A stretch of 64,000 nucleotides of DNA from Bartonella rochalimae ATCC BAA-1498. Its GTDB lineage: Bacteria > Pseudomonadota > Alphaproteobacteria > Rhizobiales > Rhizobiaceae. The stretch is taken from contig NZ_KL407337.1 in NCBI RefSeq assembly GCF_000706645.1, positions 62,001-126,000 of the forward strand, in the 5' to 3' direction. Shown piece after piece: positions 6,205 to 16,155 of this stretch. Each line of letters starts with the position of its first letter. Positions within the stretch are counted from its first letter, which is position 1. Both the position numbers and the translations under genes were made by a program. The notes under the pieces are model-generated. The model was given only the letters and a program-made list of their open reading frames with translations. It was not told where the DNA came from and ran no database searches.

Positions 6205-9105
6205 ATGCTTAAAGTTTTTAAAAATTATACTTACGTTTGTGCTTGTACAACAAGTGCTTTTTTCTTTTTGCAAAATATAGATGTTAATGCGACATCTGAA
6301 ATGAAAGATTGTTCAGAGAATAGTTCTTTTCTTAAATGTTCTGATGGTAAAACACATACTTTTACAAGTAAGACCTATCAATCAAATGAGCAGAAGGGTT
6401 CTTCATTCTCTAAAGCAGTATCCGCAGAAAAATCAGGCACAGTTATTAATGCGAAGAACATTACCATTACTAACTCTAACACAGGTGTATTTGCAAAAGA
6501 GAATGGAAAAGTTATTTTGCAGGATTCAATTATTAAGGAAGTAGCAGAAGGCCTTTCTGCTAGTGAAAATGGTGCAATTAAAATGGTGGGTGGAACAATT
6601 AATTTGAATTATGATGAGAGGAGTATAGGAGTAAGCTCGTGGAGTAGTCAAGGAGTAGAATTAGAGAATGTGCATATTATATTGAGAGAAGGGAAGGAAC
6701 AGCGTGCTAATATGGGTTTATATGCTGGATGTTCTCCTAATAAGATGTGTAATGCCAAAATTACAATGATAAATGGGTCAATAAATGCTGTTGGTACAGG
6801 TGCTGTAATAGATAAGGCATCTCAGGGTAATATTTTCTTAACTAATGTAAAAATTACAGTGAAGAATGGTGGAAGTAATGAGTATCCTTATGATTCGTTA
6901 GGGATGTACATCGCCAATAATAACAGTAAGCTTAAAATGATAAATGGGTCAATTGATTTTACAAATGGAGTTGGGGTGTTTGTAGAGAAACAGGGGCATG
7001 CTGATTTATATGGTGTTATAATTACTGGAAAAAACAATGATGATAAGGGAAAAACAGATGATAGAGGTGGATTATATCTAGATACAGGAGGGTCTATTTT
7101 TTTAAAGGATGGGCGAGTTTCTGTTTCTAATACTTATGGTATAGCAATGTATCAGTCTATAGACAGAAGTATTGTAGGGGAAAAGGTTGATATTGAAAAC
7201 TCAATTATTATAGCTGCAAAATATCCAGCTATTTATATCACAAAACAAAATTCTTTAATAAGAAATTTTGATACTCATGAGAAAAAATCTATTATTAAAT
7301 TATCAAAAAATTCCAATATCTCTGGTGACCTTTTGTTACAAGCCAAGGGAGGTGTTATAGAAGTTCAGGCTGATCAGTCTATCCTCAAAGGGGGAGTTTC
7401 TATTGCTAATGAAGCTCTTGCAAATTTTAGTTTGAAAAATAATTCAACCTGGACTTTGACAACAAGAGAAAATAACGATTTTATAGATCAAAGATATTTG
7501 AATAACATCGCATGGTTTATAACATCTTTAGAACTGGATCATAGTATTGTTCAGTTTGATACGCCAAAAAATGTTGTTTATCAAACACTTAATATTGGAA
7601 GAGGATCGGGTGTTGTTTATAATGCTGCGAACGACGCAAAGCTTCACTTGAATGTTTTTATTAGTAAAGAAAATAACATTAACGACCAAAAGACTGATAG
7701 GCTTTTGATTCATGGTGATGTGTCGGGTACGACTACTATTTACATTACTAGCCAAAATGGAAGTTCCAAAGATGATATAGGGAGGAATGGGAATACTCAA
7801 GGTATTTCGCTTATTCAGGTTTCCGGTAGGGCGCAAGAAGATTCCTTCAAACTGAAGGGGGATTATATTACAATCGATGGTTCACCTTATCAGTATGTTC
7901 TTTCTGCTTATGGCCCAGGTTCTTCTAGTGGTCAGGCTAGTCTTGATCAAAAGTTAGTTAGTGGTAATGGAAGTGATTTTTGGGATTATCGCCTGCAGAG
8001 TAAATATATTTCTCCACGAGTACAACCATCACCACCAAAACCAGCGCCAGTACCACCGGAATCATTACCATCGGTACCGGAACCACCAACGCCATCCAAA
8101 CCACAGGATCCCAGAACACCAGATTTACCTGGAAAAAGAATACCGGCGGTTGTGCCACAACTCCCAAGTTATTTGCTTTTACCTCATGCTTTATTTCATA
8201 CAGGCTTGGTAGATGTAAGTAATCAACATGAACTGTTGGAAATCATACAAAATGCTTCTCATGAGCCTGATAAAAATAGAAAGACAAGCTTTTTTATCCG
8301 TGGTTATGGTAGTAACCATCATTATACTTCAAATTTATCCGTTTTTGAACATGGTTATGGAGCTGATCTTGACTATAATAATGCGACAGCAGGAATTGTA
8401 TTCAATACATTAGAGAGTAAAGATAGTGCTTCGTCCTTTGGAGTTATGGGCGGTTATGGTCAGCTCTCTCTTCATCCTCGTGCAGTTAAACAAAGTCAAA
8501 AGAGTGTTTTTAATAAATGGTCGGGAAAGCTTTATGCTAATTTGCATCATGATACAGGCGTTTATGCAAATGGCTTTATCTCTTATGATTTTTTTAAGGG
8601 CGATGTTGTCACTCTTTCTCGTGGAAAAACAGCAGAATTAAAAGGGGGGCTTTTGAATGCTTCTTTGATAGGCGGTCATGCAATTATAACAGGCTATAAT
8701 GGTCTTATTATTGAGCCGCAGCTTCAAGTTATTTATCAGTCTCTCATGTTTGATCAAGCGCGTGATATTGATCGGTTTGATATTGATTTAGGAAGCCATG
8801 ATCAATTGATAGGGCGGATTGGTGGTTGTTTAACGAAAGTTGTTTCTGCTTCCGAAAAAGCACATGTTGTTTCCTTTTATACCAAACTTCATGTTGCGCA
8901 TAGTTATGAAAAGAAGCGGATAGTGCATTTTAAAGACGCTTTTCAGTTAGGTGCATTTGGTTCTACAGTTGAAACAGGGATGGGTGTTCATGCTCAATTG
9001 TCTAATACTATAACATTCCATGGCGATTTGTTATACCAACATAAATTAACCAAAGCCGGCTTTTCTGGAATTAGTGTTTCGGGTGGCTTGCGTTATCAAT
9101 TTTAG
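6205..9105 (+). CDS. Classical (type Va) autotransporter with beta-helix-like passenger
   Basis: A 966-residue secreted surface protein. Residues 1-29 form a signal peptide ending near NIDVNA. The passenger, about 30-605, has repeated rung-like units (AIKMVGGTIN, KITMINGSIN, KLKMINGSID, SIFLKDGRVS) typical of a right-handed beta-helix. It also has Cys pairs near the N-terminus and in AGCSPNKMC. A Pro-rich linker, about 609-650, leads to a ~310-residue beta-barrel that ends in GGLRYQF, with the terminal Phe expected for Bam recognition. Bartonella species encode families of such autotransporters (for example Iba/Cfa-type), but I cannot assign a named one. No protease catalytic motif was recognised in the passenger. 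Likely role: adhesion or host interaction. Confidence 0.9.
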   Translation: MLKVFKNYTYVCACTTSAFFFLQNIDVNATSEMKDCSENSSFLKCSDGKTHTFTSKTYQSNEQKGSSFSKAVSAEKSGTVINAKNITITNSNTGVFAKENGKVILQDSIIKEVAEGLSASENGAIKMVGGTINLNYDERSIGVSSWSSQGVELENVHIILREGKEQRANMGLYAGCSPNKMCNAKITMINGSINAVGTGAVIDKASQGNIFLTNVKITVKNGGSNEYPYDSLGMYIANNNSKLKMINGSIDFTNGVGVFVEKQGHADLYGVIITGKNNDDKGKTDDRGGLYLDTGGSIFLKDGRVSVSNTYGIAMYQSIDRSIVGEKVDIENSIIIAAKYPAIYITKQNSLIRNFDTHEKKSIIKLSKNSNISGDLLLQAKGGVIEVQADQSILKGGVSIANEALANFSLKNNSTWTLTTRENNDFIDQRYLNNIAWFITSLELDHSIVQFDTPKNVVYQTLNIGRGSGVVYNAANDAKLHLNVFISKENNINDQKTDRLLIHGDVSGTTTIYITSQNGSSKDDIGRNGNTQGISLIQVSGRAQEDSFKLKGDYITIDGSPYQYVLSAYGPGSSSGQASLDQKLVSGNGSDFWDYRLQSKYISPRVQPSPPKPAPVPPESLPSVPEPPTPSKPQDPRTPDLPGKRIPAVVPQLPSYLLLPHALFHTGLVDVSNQHELLEIIQNASHEPDKNRKTSFFIRGYGSNHHYTSNLSVFEHGYGADLDYNNATAGIVFNTLESKDSASSFGVMGGYGQLSLHPRAVKQSQKSVFNKWSGKLYANLHHDTGVYANGFISYDFFKGDVVTLSRGKTAELKGGLLNASLIGGHAIITGYNGLIIEPQLQVIYQSLMFDQARDIDRFDIDLGSHDQLIGRIGGCLTKVVSASEKAHVVSFYTKLHVAHSYEKKRIVHFKDAFQLGAFGSTVETGMGVHAQLSNTITFHGDLLYQHKLTKAGFSGISVSGGLRYQF

Positions 9106-9145
9106 CCTTTAAAGATTAGTCTTGTTTTTATTTTGAACAATTATT

Positions 9146-9180
9146 TGTGAGTTTCGTTAAGTTGTTTAGCCAAACTCACA
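9146..9180 (+). terminator. Inverted repeat downstream of the autotransporter
   Basis: TGTGAGTTT and AAACTCACA form a perfect 9-bp stem around a 17-base loop, about 40 bases past the autotransporter stop. No T-tract follows, so it is either a factor-dependent end, an RNA-stabilising hairpin or a protein site. Confidence 0.35.
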
Positions 9181-9534
9181 GAGATTCTAATTTCCAGGAA
9201 TATTTCTTTATATCTTATGGCCATATCAAGGTGTTAACAACATATTGAATAGTAGTTTACACATTTAATTTAATGACAGCTTATGCAAAAAGATGAAATT
9301 ATTTATGTTAAAAATAACTTCATTTACCCTTAAAAGAGTCTATAAATATGAAGCTTTTAATAAATTATATAGAGATAAATTAGAAATATTTCATTTTGTT
9401 TATATGATTCTTATTAAAAAAATAATCTATAATATCAAAAGATTAAATATAGAAAAATTTGTTATTAAAAGAATTATAGAGTGTATTTACAAATATTAAA
9501 AATTCAAAGTAATTCGATAAATAAAATGTTCTAA

Positions 9535-9560
9535 AATAGCATTTAAGATATTACGCTATT
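9535..9560 (-). terminator. Hairpin 18 bases past the NlpC/P60 stop
   Basis: AATAGC and GCTATT form a 6-bp stem with a 14-base loop. Read on the minus strand it is followed by TTTTAG. This is a weak terminator candidate, placed correctly for the gene at 9579. Confidence 0.35.
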
Positions 9561-9578
9561 AAATTTTGTAAGATGTTA

Positions 9579-10421
9579 TTAAAGTGGTCGACGTTTTGCT
9601 ACAGGATATTTGTGATTTTTAGCAATTCGTTCAACTGCTTTTTCTAAAGGTTCAACCATAACATCCATAGAATAACCATTTGAATGAATAATATTTTCAT
9701 AGTCAATCATAATTGCAACATGACCTTGCCAAAAAATCAAATCACCTCGTTCAAGAGTATCAGTATCTGTTAGTGGTTTTCCTATAGTTTGCTGTTGCAT
9801 ACTAGTATCACGTAAAACTGCTTTCCCTGCCATCATCATAGAAAGTTGAACTAGTCCAGAGCAATCAAGACCAAAGCCACTAACACCTCCCCAAAGATAA
9901 GGTGTGCGAATAAAAGTTTGAGCAACAGTTACATAATCTTTGAACGTATGTTGAATAGGATGAAGATGAGAAGAAATAATAGCTGTTCCATTTTCAAGAA
10001 TAGAATACATTGTACCACGTGTTTCAGTTACATCAACAACGGTTACTTTACTTCCCATAGACAAAGCACGTTCTACAGCCTTTTTTAAATCAGCTTGCGA
10101 ATATTGGAAAGTACGAGGAACTGAAACAATATGCGTTTGTTTTATGGTTGATGTGCAAAGAATTTGTGTATCAATATAACCTACATAACCATCTTTAAGC
10201 GATTCTACCTTTGACATGGTTTCATCTTGCTCAAGGAGTAAGATTTCTTCTCCGAAGAGGCATTCTGTTTGCCTTTCGCTTTTCTTACTGTTTTCTTTAA
10301 ATAGACCTGCAACAGCTGTATTAACGCGTCTTCTTTCTCCTTGGACAGAACATGGAGTTTCAAATTGCTGATTTGTGAGGATATCTTGAGATATATGCAA
10401 CGGTGAATTTTTATAAGGCAT
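9579..10421 (-). CDS. NlpC/P60 family cell-wall hydrolase
   Basis: A 280-residue protein with SH3-like sequence in the first ~150 residues (VAGLFKENS, QTECLFGEEILLLE, DGYVGYID) and a C-terminal NlpC/P60 cysteine-peptidase domain from about 160. The catalytic Cys187 is in GLDCSGLVQ, His234 in WQGHVAIM, and a further His246 in NIIHSNGY may be the third residue. The family cleaves D-Glu/diaminopimelate bonds in peptidoglycan stem peptides. No signal peptide is visible, so it may act on imported muropeptides, as proposed for related alphaproteobacterial enzymes. In Rhizobiales this gene often follows a leucyl aminopeptidase, as it does here. Confidence 0.9.
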   Translation of the reverse strand: MPYKNSPLHISQDILTNQQFETPCSVQGERRRVNTAVAGLFKENSKKSERQTECLFGEEILLLEQDETMSKVESLKDGYVGYIDTQILCTSTIKQTHIVSVPRTFQYSQADLKKAVERALSMGSKVTVVDVTETRGTMYSILENGTAIISSHLHPIQHTFKDYVTVAQTFIRTPYLWGGVSGFGLDCSGLVQLSMMMAGKAVLRDTSMQQQTIGKPLTDTDTLERGDLIFWQGHVAIMIDYENIIHSNGYSMDVMVEPLEKAVERIAKNHKYPVAKRRPL

Positions 10422-10474
10422 TTTTTACCTCTAATGGACTAGCAGCAAATATTAATAGATCTCTTATCCAATAG

Positions 10475-10508
10475 AAAGAATAAAATTATAAAAAGAATAA
10501 AATTATAA
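10475..10508. repeat. Perfect 17-base tandem duplication
   Basis: The unit AAAGAATAAAATTATAA occurs twice head to tail (10475-10491 and 10492-10508), about 54 bases upstream of the NlpC/P60 start and 40 bases past the aminopeptidase stop. It looks like a recent duplication and may alter promoter spacing for the downstream gene. Confidence 0.85.
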
Positions 10509-10547
10509 TTTGTCCAAATTATTGTACATCCTTACCAATTATTTATA

Positions 10548-11921
10548 TCAAATTTGATCTTTGAAGAGTTTATAAAGAGCACGAATAGCTTGCGCGGTTC
10601 CACCGACAGGATAACCTGGTGTTTCTTTTGGAGACCATCCATAAAGGTCAAAATGAGCAAATTTTTCTGCTTTTTCGACAAAAGAATTTAAAAATAAAGC
10701 GGCAGTTATAGAGCCAGCAAAGTTATTTCCGGATGTATTATTAATGTCCGCAATTTGTGATGATAACATTTGTCTATAGGGTTTCCAAAGTGGCATTTGC
10801 CATAGAGGGTCAGTAATGGAATTTGCTGATTGAGAAATTTTCTGTGCCCATATTGGGTTGCTACAATAAAATGCAGGGAGATCTGGCCCTAATGCTATGC
10901 GTGCTGCTCCAGTTAAAGTAGCCATGCAAATCATGAACTGGGGGCTTTTTTCATCACCATAAGTTAGGGCATCAGCAAGAATAAGTCGGCCTTCGGCATC
11001 TGTATTGCCAACTTCAACAGTTAATCCCTTACGGCTTTGAAGGATATCACCTGGCCGGAAAGCATTAGCAGAAATGGCATTTTCAACTGCAGGAATTAAA
11101 ACACGCAGACAAAAAGGAAGTTTTGCATCCATGATTAGTTTTGCTAATCCCAAAACATGCGCACTACCACCCATATCCTTTTTCATTAATAGCATATTAT
11201 TGGCAGATTTAATATCTAATCCTCCGGAATCAAAAGTTACTCCTTTGCCAACCAATGTGATTTTAGGATGGTTTTCTTGTCCCCATTGTAGTTCAATGAG
11301 TCGTGGTGCAATGTTGCTTGCTCGTCCTACAGCATGAATCATTGGAAAATTTTGTACTAAAAGATCATCTCCACAAATACTTGTGACATGAGCATTATAA
11401 GTCTGCCCTAGTTGGCGTGTTGTTATTTCGAGAGTGTTAGGATCCATATCATTAGCTGGAGTATTGATAAGATCACGGACCCAAAAGACAGTTTCATAAA
11501 TTCGTTTAAGTTCATCTAGATCAATTGCGTTATGTACATGGATCGATAGTGATTTAGAAGGGGATTTTTGACGATAGCGGTTAAATTGGTAACTCCCAAA
11601 TGCTAATCCAAGATAGGTATTCATTTCATTTGAGGTAGTTCCTTCTAAATGCCAATGGCCAGTGGGGAGATTTTTGGGAAGGAGTCCTGTGATGAAAGGA
11701 TTTTCTTGGTCACCAAGTCCAAATAAAACTTGTTTTAATTGTCCTGTTTCGTGGGGAACAAATAATATTTGTCCTGCTTTTCCAGTAAAGCCATTAACTT
11801 TCATCCATGAGGTTTTTGATGAATCAAGAGTTAAATTAGCAAAGTTTTTTGTATCAATTAAGAGGATAGGGCAGCTCTTATCAGAACGTGTAGCAGTGAA
11901 ATTAATTTGATGTTGAAGCAT
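10548..11921 (-). CDS. Leucyl aminopeptidase, M17 family
   Basis: A two-metal exopeptidase that removes N-terminal residues from peptides in the cytosol. The M17 signature NTDAEGRLILADAL is present, as is the metal-binding and catalytic-Lys region VGKGVTFDSGGLDIK and a conserved KKDMGGSAH. A longer frame begins at 11963, but that would overlap coaA. AAGGA at 11932-11936 lies ten bases before the ATG at 11921, so I choose that start (457 residues). It is 13 bases downstream of coaA and precedes the NlpC/P60 gene, a plausible peptide-recycling pair. Confidence 0.92.
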   Translation of the reverse strand: MLQHQINFTATRSDKSCPILLIDTKNFANLTLDSSKTSWMKVNGFTGKAGQILFVPHETGQLKQVLFGLGDQENPFITGLLPKNLPTGHWHLEGTTSNEMNTYLGLAFGSYQFNRYRQKSPSKSLSIHVHNAIDLDELKRIYETVFWVRDLINTPANDMDPNTLEITTRQLGQTYNAHVTSICGDDLLVQNFPMIHAVGRASNIAPRLIELQWGQENHPKITLVGKGVTFDSGGLDIKSANNMLLMKKDMGGSAHVLGLAKLIMDAKLPFCLRVLIPAVENAISANAFRPGDILQSRKGLTVEVGNTDAEGRLILADALTYGDEKSPQFMICMATLTGAARIALGPDLPAFYCSNPIWAQKISQSANSITDPLWQMPLWKPYRQMLSSQIADINNTSGNNFAGSITAALFLNSFVEKAEKFAHFDLYGWSPKETPGYPVGGTAQAIRALYKLFKDQI

Positions 11922-11934
11922 GTGTTTATAATCC

Positions 11935-12933
11935 TTATAGTTTTCGAAGTGCAACATATTCAACTAAATGATTTTTTCCCTTTCGTAGAATAAGATCAGC
12001 TCGCGGTCGTGTTGGTAATATATTTTCTTGTAAATTTTTTAGATTAATTGTGTACCAAAGGTTTTCAGCAATTTTTAAGGCCTCTTCTTCATTTAACAGT
12101 GCATAACGATGAAAATAAGATTCGGGTTTTTGAAAAGCTGTTTTACGTAACTGTTTGAAACGCTCTAAATACCATTGATGGATCACTTCTGTTGCAGCAT
12201 CTACATAGATTGAGAAATCAAAAAAGTCTGAAACAAAAGGTACAATTTTTCCATCTTTAGGATAATCACTAACTTGAAGCACATTAACACCTTCGACAAT
12301 TAAAATATCGGGCCGGTCGATAATAATTTTTTGATTTTCTAGAACATCGTAGATCATATGCGAATAAAGCGGCGCACTAACATTACCAATGCCTGATTTT
12401 ACGTCAGAAAGAAAGCGCAGTAATTTTTTAATATCATAGGAATCAGGAAATCCTTTACGATTCATACGATTTTTTGCTTGTAAAATGGCATTAGGGTAGA
12501 GGAATCCATCGGTTGTAACAAGATCAACTTTAAGACTAGATTTCCATCGTTTCATGAGTTCTTGAAGAATACGTGCGGTTGTTGATTTTCCCACCGCAAC
12601 AGAACCAGAAATTCCAATAATAAAGGGTGTTTTTTTGGTATCTGCTTGATACAAAAATATTTGACGTTTTCGGAAAAGTTCCTGTACGGCTTCAACATGG
12701 TATGATAAGAGACGCGCTAAAGAAAGATAAATACATTGCACTTCTTCTAAATCGATAGGATCATCGATTGATCGTAAGCGTTTAATTTCATCAAAAGTTA
12801 AGGTAAGCGGGGTATTTGCGCGAAATTGAGACCATTCTTGTACAGTAAAAAAAGTGTAGGGAGAATATTGATCAGAAACGTAATTGATCAAGTTATCTTC
12901 TTGATTGTTTTTGAATTGAGTAGTATCAAGCAT
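11935..12933 (-). CDS. coaA: Pantothenate kinase, type I
   Basis: CoaA phosphorylates pantothenate, the first and controlling step of coenzyme A synthesis, in the cytosol. The 332-residue protein has the Walker A motif [12 protein letters not shown] (about residues 107-118), the downstream [11 protein letters not shown] and the GFPDSYD motif of the prokaryotic PanK family. Length matches the family (~315-330). The gene runs into the aminopeptidase gene with a very short gap. Confidence 0.95.
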   Translation of the reverse strand: MLDTTQFKNNQEDNLINYVSDQYSPYTFFTVQEWSQFRANTPLTLTFDEIKRLRSIDDPIDLEEVQCIYLSLARLLSYHVEAVQELFRKRQIFLYQADTKKTPFIIGISGSVAVGKSTTARILQELMKRWKSSLKVDLVTTDGFLYPNAILQAKNRMNRKGFPDSYDIKKLLRFLSDVKSGIGNVSAPLYSHMIYDVLENQKIIIDRPDILIVEGVNVLQVSDYPKDGKIVPFVSDFFDFSIYVDAATEVIHQWYLERFKQLRKTAFQKPESYFHRYALLNEEEALKIAENLWYTINLKNLQENILPTRPRADLILRKGKNHLVEYVALRKL

Positions 12934-13043
12934 CTTTATTGACCAAGAGTTTTTAGATTATTTTTTAGAAATTGTCATGATTGAGAGCAGAACAACAAGC
13001 TGTCTTTTGTTTAAAAAATCATGTTTTGTTTTAAAATAGTGAA

Positions 13044-14033
13044 TTAACTTATAGTCCAATCATTCCAGCGTGCAATGATTTGTTTTTGTGATAGATCTTC
13101 TGCCAAAAAAGCCCATAAAAGTAAACGTGCTTTTACTGCTGACAAATAGCCAGACATTAAAGCACCAGAAGAAATCATATCAATTTCTGAACCTTTATAA
13201 CCGTAGGTTGTACGAGTTGTTGGACCATGATAAGAACGGCTTGCAATGATGATTGGTATTTTTTTTGCGTATTTTCGTACTATATCCGCTTCTTGAAAAC
13301 TGCAGTGGCCTGAACCAAAACCTGCTATGACAAGGCCTGCATAATGTCCACTTTCAAGGCAAAATTTCATCAAGTGTGTATCAGATGATAAAGAGGAATA
13401 TAGCAGCGCAACTTGATGATCATTTTTTTTAGGAGCTGTGAAAGTTGTAGGAAAAAAATTTCGATCGTTAAAATAAAAGAGTTTTCCTTCTAAAATTGTT
13501 CCTAGAATGCCTGTTAGACCTGATTGCAGCGTTTCGACTTTAACAGTATGGCTTTTTTGTACCCAGTAGGGTGAATGAATAGTATCATTCATTACAACTA
13601 GGACTCCTCTATTACGGCTTTGTGGATTAGCCGCGACGCGGGTTGCAGCCAAAAAATTAGCAGGTCCATCAGCGCTTGCTTCACAGGGTATACGCATAGC
13701 ACCAGTTACAACAAGTGGTTCAGCTCTATTCCAATAAAGGGAAAGAAAAAAAGCTGTTTCTTCTAATGTGTCGGTTCCTTGCGTTAAAACAATACCATCT
13801 GCACCCATCTTAATTTGCTGTGTTGCCCATTCTATTGTTTCAAGCAGAATTTTAAAAGATAGAGATCCACTTGGTAGTTGTGTTAATGTGTAACTCTGAA
13901 TATCAGCAATTTTTTCTAAATCAGGAATATTTTTTATGAGTATATCTGATGTTAAAGTCGGCTGCATTTGGCCCAAATTATTGGCTGTCATTGCAATTGT
14001 TCCACCTAATGTGCCTACTGCTATTCTTTTCAT
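13044..14033 (-). CDS. L-asparaginase
   Basis: A 329-residue asparaginase/glutaminase-family enzyme hydrolysing L-asparagine to aspartate and ammonia. Both active-site signatures are present: GTLGGTIAM at the N-terminus and LTQGTDTLEETAFFL, with the second catalytic Thr-Asp pair, near residue 86. A third conserved block is VVTGAMRIP. No signal peptide is visible, so it is probably cytosolic. It is divergent from hslV. The family also includes Glu-tRNA amidotransferase-like D subunits, but length and context favour a plain asparaginase. Confidence 0.9.
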   Translation of the reverse strand: MKRIAVGTLGGTIAMTANNLGQMQPTLTSDILIKNIPDLEKIADIQSYTLTQLPSGSLSFKILLETIEWATQQIKMGADGIVLTQGTDTLEETAFFLSLYWNRAEPLVVTGAMRIPCEASADGPANFLAATRVAANPQSRNRGVLVVMNDTIHSPYWVQKSHTVKVETLQSGLTGILGTILEGKLFYFNDRNFFPTTFTAPKKNDHQVALLYSSLSSDTHLMKFCLESGHYAGLVIAGFGSGHCSFQEADIVRKYAKKIPIIIASRSYHGPTTRTTYGYKGSEIDMISSGALMSGYLSAVKARLLLWAFLAEDLSQKQIIARWNDWTIS

Positions 14034-14245
14034 AATTTTCCCCTGTAAGAAGGCAGATTGCTTATATAAAGCAATATAACAATAATTCGAGTATACAACA
14101 ATGATGTCATTTTTTATATTATTTTATATTGAGAAAAATTGAAGTGCGCTCAAGCATTGTGTTTTGCAATATATATTATTAAATAAAGGAATTAGTGATT
14201 TTATTTTATGTATGATAAAAGGGAGCCATGTTAAGGAGTTTTCTT

Positions 14246-14827
14246 ATGACAGAGCATAAGCCTGATATTATGTATGGTACGACAATCGTAACTGTAAGAA
14301 AAGGTAATAAAGTAGTTATGGCTGGCGATGGTCAAGTTTCACTTGGACAAACAATTATGAAAAGTAATGCGCGCAAAGTTCGTCGTCTTGGGAAAAGTGG
14401 AGCAGTGATAGCTGGTTTTGCAGGTGCTACAGCAGATGCTTTCACACTATTAGAAAGATTAGAGACAAAACTTGAGCAATATCCTGATCAGCTTATGCGT
14501 GCATGTGTAGAGCTTGCAAAAGATTGGCGTACCGATCGTTATTTACGTCGTCTTGAAGCAATGATGCTTGTGGCTGATCAAAAAACTACTTTGGCGTTGA
14601 CAGGTCTTGGTGATGTCTTAGAACCAGAAGATGGAGTGATGGCAATTGGTTCTGGAGGTAATTTTGCTTTGTCGGCTGCACGGGTACTGATGGACATGGA
14701 CTTAGATGCAGAAACTATTGCTTCTAAAGCTATGAGTATTGCTGCTAAAATTTGTGTTTACACCAATGATAATTTTACAATAGAAACATTGGATGCTGAA
14801 TTACCTCCTTTAGAGAAAGCTATTTGA
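14246..14827 (+). CDS. hslV: ATP-dependent protease HslVU, peptidase subunit
   Basis: HslV forms the proteolytic chamber of the HslVU protease. The catalytic Thr is in [10 protein letters not shown]; about 11-12 residues precede it and would be processed, as in other rhizobial HslV proteins. Further hallmarks are [13 protein letters not shown] and GSGGNFAL. An in-frame ATG at 14228 gives six extra residues, but AAGGAG eight bases before the ATG at 14246 supports the shorter form (193 residues). hslU begins at the next base after the stop. Confidence 0.95.
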   Translation: MTEHKPDIMYGTTIVTVRKGNKVVMAGDGQVSLGQTIMKSNARKVRRLGKSGAVIAGFAGATADAFTLLERLETKLEQYPDQLMRACVELAKDWRTDRYLRRLEAMMLVADQKTTLALTGLGDVLEPEDGVMAIGSGGNFALSAARVLMDMDLDAETIASKAMSIAAKICVYTNDNFTIETLDAELPPLEKAI

Positions 14828-16135
14828 ATGTGTGTTGTATTTTCCCCTCGTGAAACTGTTTCTGAACTTGATCGTTTTATTATTGGACAAAATGATGCTA
14901 AGCGTTCTGTTGCTATTGCACTGCGTAATCGGTGGCGTCGACAACAGCTTGAAGGGCAGATGCGTGAAGAAGTGATGCCTAAAAATATCCTGATGATAGG
15001 GCCAACAGGTGTTGGTAAAACAGGAATAGCTCGTCGATTAGCAAAACTTTCTGGAGCTCCTTTTGTTAAAGTAGAGGCCACTAAATTTACTGAAGTGGGC
15101 TACGTGGGTCGCGATGTTGAGCAAATTATTCGTGATCTCGTTGAAATTGCAATTTCTCTTGTGCGTGAAAAAAAACGTGATGAAGTAAAAGCAAAAGCTC
15201 ATCTTAATGCTGAAGAACGAGTTTTAAATGCTCTTGTAGGAAAAACCGCGAGTCCTGCTACCCGTGATAGTTTTCGTAAAAAATTGCGCGAAGGAGAATT
15301 GGATGACAAAGAAATTGAAATTGAAGTAACTGATAATAGTAATAGTGCTCCAACTTTTGATATTCCTGGTATGCCTGGTGCACAAATGGGTATTATGAAT
15401 TTATCAGATATTTTTGGAAAGATGGGTGTTCGTACAAAGGTACGCAAAACGACTGTAAAGGACGCTTTTAAACCATTAATTGATGATGAATCGGAGAAAC
15501 TCCTAGATCAAGATCAAATTATTCAAGAGGCACTTCGTGTTGCTGAAAATGATGGAATTGTTTTCATTGATGAAATTGATAAAATTGCAACTCGTGATGG
15601 TGGGGCAAGTGCTGCTGTTTCACGCGAAGGGGTTCAAAGGGATCTTTTGCCTTTAGTTGAAGGGACAACAATTGCGACTAAATATGGGCAAATAAAAACA
15701 GATCATATTCTTTTCATTGCTTCTGGTGCTTTTCATGTATCTAAGCCCTCTGATTTATTACCAGAGCTGCAAGGTCGTTTGCCTATCCGTGTAGAATTAA
15801 ATGCTTTAACAAGGGAAGATTTACGGCGTATTCTTACTGAACCTGAAGCTAGTCTGATTAAACAATATATTGCTTTAATGGCAACAGAAGAAGTTCATTT
15901 AGAAATTACTGATGATGCAATTGATGCGTTAGCTGATATTGCTGTTGATTTAAATGCGAGGATCGAGAATATTGGCGCACGTCGTTTGCAGACGGTTATG
16001 GAGCGTGTTTTAGATGAAATTTCTTTTACGGCACCTGATAAAGCCGGTACTTCATTTAAAGTTGATGCTGATTATGTCAGAAAATCTATAGGAGAGCTTG
16101 CTTCTGATATAGATCTTTCACGTTTTGTTCTTTAG
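14828..16135 (+). CDS. hslU: ATP-dependent protease HslVU, ATPase subunit
   Basis: HslU is the AAA+ unfoldase that feeds substrates into HslV. The 435-residue protein has Walker A GPTGVGKT (58-65), [14 protein letters not shown], an I-domain insertion (about 130-215), Walker [12 protein letters not shown] and the C-terminal sensor 2 region around [12 protein letters not shown]. Its ATG directly abuts the hslV TGA, so the two are co-translated. Length is normal. Confidence 0.97.
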   Translation: MCVVFSPRETVSELDRFIIGQNDAKRSVAIALRNRWRRQQLEGQMREEVMPKNILMIGPTGVGKTGIARRLAKLSGAPFVKVEATKFTEVGYVGRDVEQIIRDLVEIAISLVREKKRDEVKAKAHLNAEERVLNALVGKTASPATRDSFRKKLREGELDDKEIEIEVTDNSNSAPTFDIPGMPGAQMGIMNLSDIFGKMGVRTKVRKTTVKDAFKPLIDDESEKLLDQDQIIQEALRVAENDGIVFIDEIDKIATRDGGASAAVSREGVQRDLLPLVEGTTIATKYGQIKTDHILFIASGAFHVSKPSDLLPELQGRLPIRVELNALTREDLRRILTEPEASLIKQYIALMATEEVHLEITDDAIDALADIAVDLNARIENIGARRLQTVMERVLDEISFTAPDKAGTSFKVDADYVRKSIGELASDIDLSRFVL

Positions 16136-16155
16136 AGACCTTTGCATATAGTGAT

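Larger units (their letters stand above)
9106..9578. other. AT-rich intergenic region with no supported gene
   Basis: The stretch lies between the convergent autotransporter and NlpC/P60 genes. The open frame at 9293-9499 codes for a Lys/Ile/Tyr-rich 68-residue peptide with no domain or signal peptide, and is most likely chance in very AT-rich DNA. Two inverted repeats (9146-9180 and 9535-9560) may serve as transcription ends for the flanking genes. Confidence 0.5.

Noticed and set aside
8020-8130. CCA-rich repeated sequence suspected to be a tandem DNA repeat
   Set aside because: It is the coding sequence of the Pro-rich linker of the autotransporter; units are irregular and explained by the protein.
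9293-9499. 68-residue ORF between the autotransporter and NlpC/P60
   Set aside because: Composition follows the local AT bias (Lys, Ile, Tyr, Phe), with no signal peptide, domain or clear ribosome binding site.
14034-14245. Sigma-32-type heat-shock promoter for hslVU
   Set aside because: No pair of boxes with acceptable spacing to the RpoH consensus could be identified by eye; the region may still contain one.
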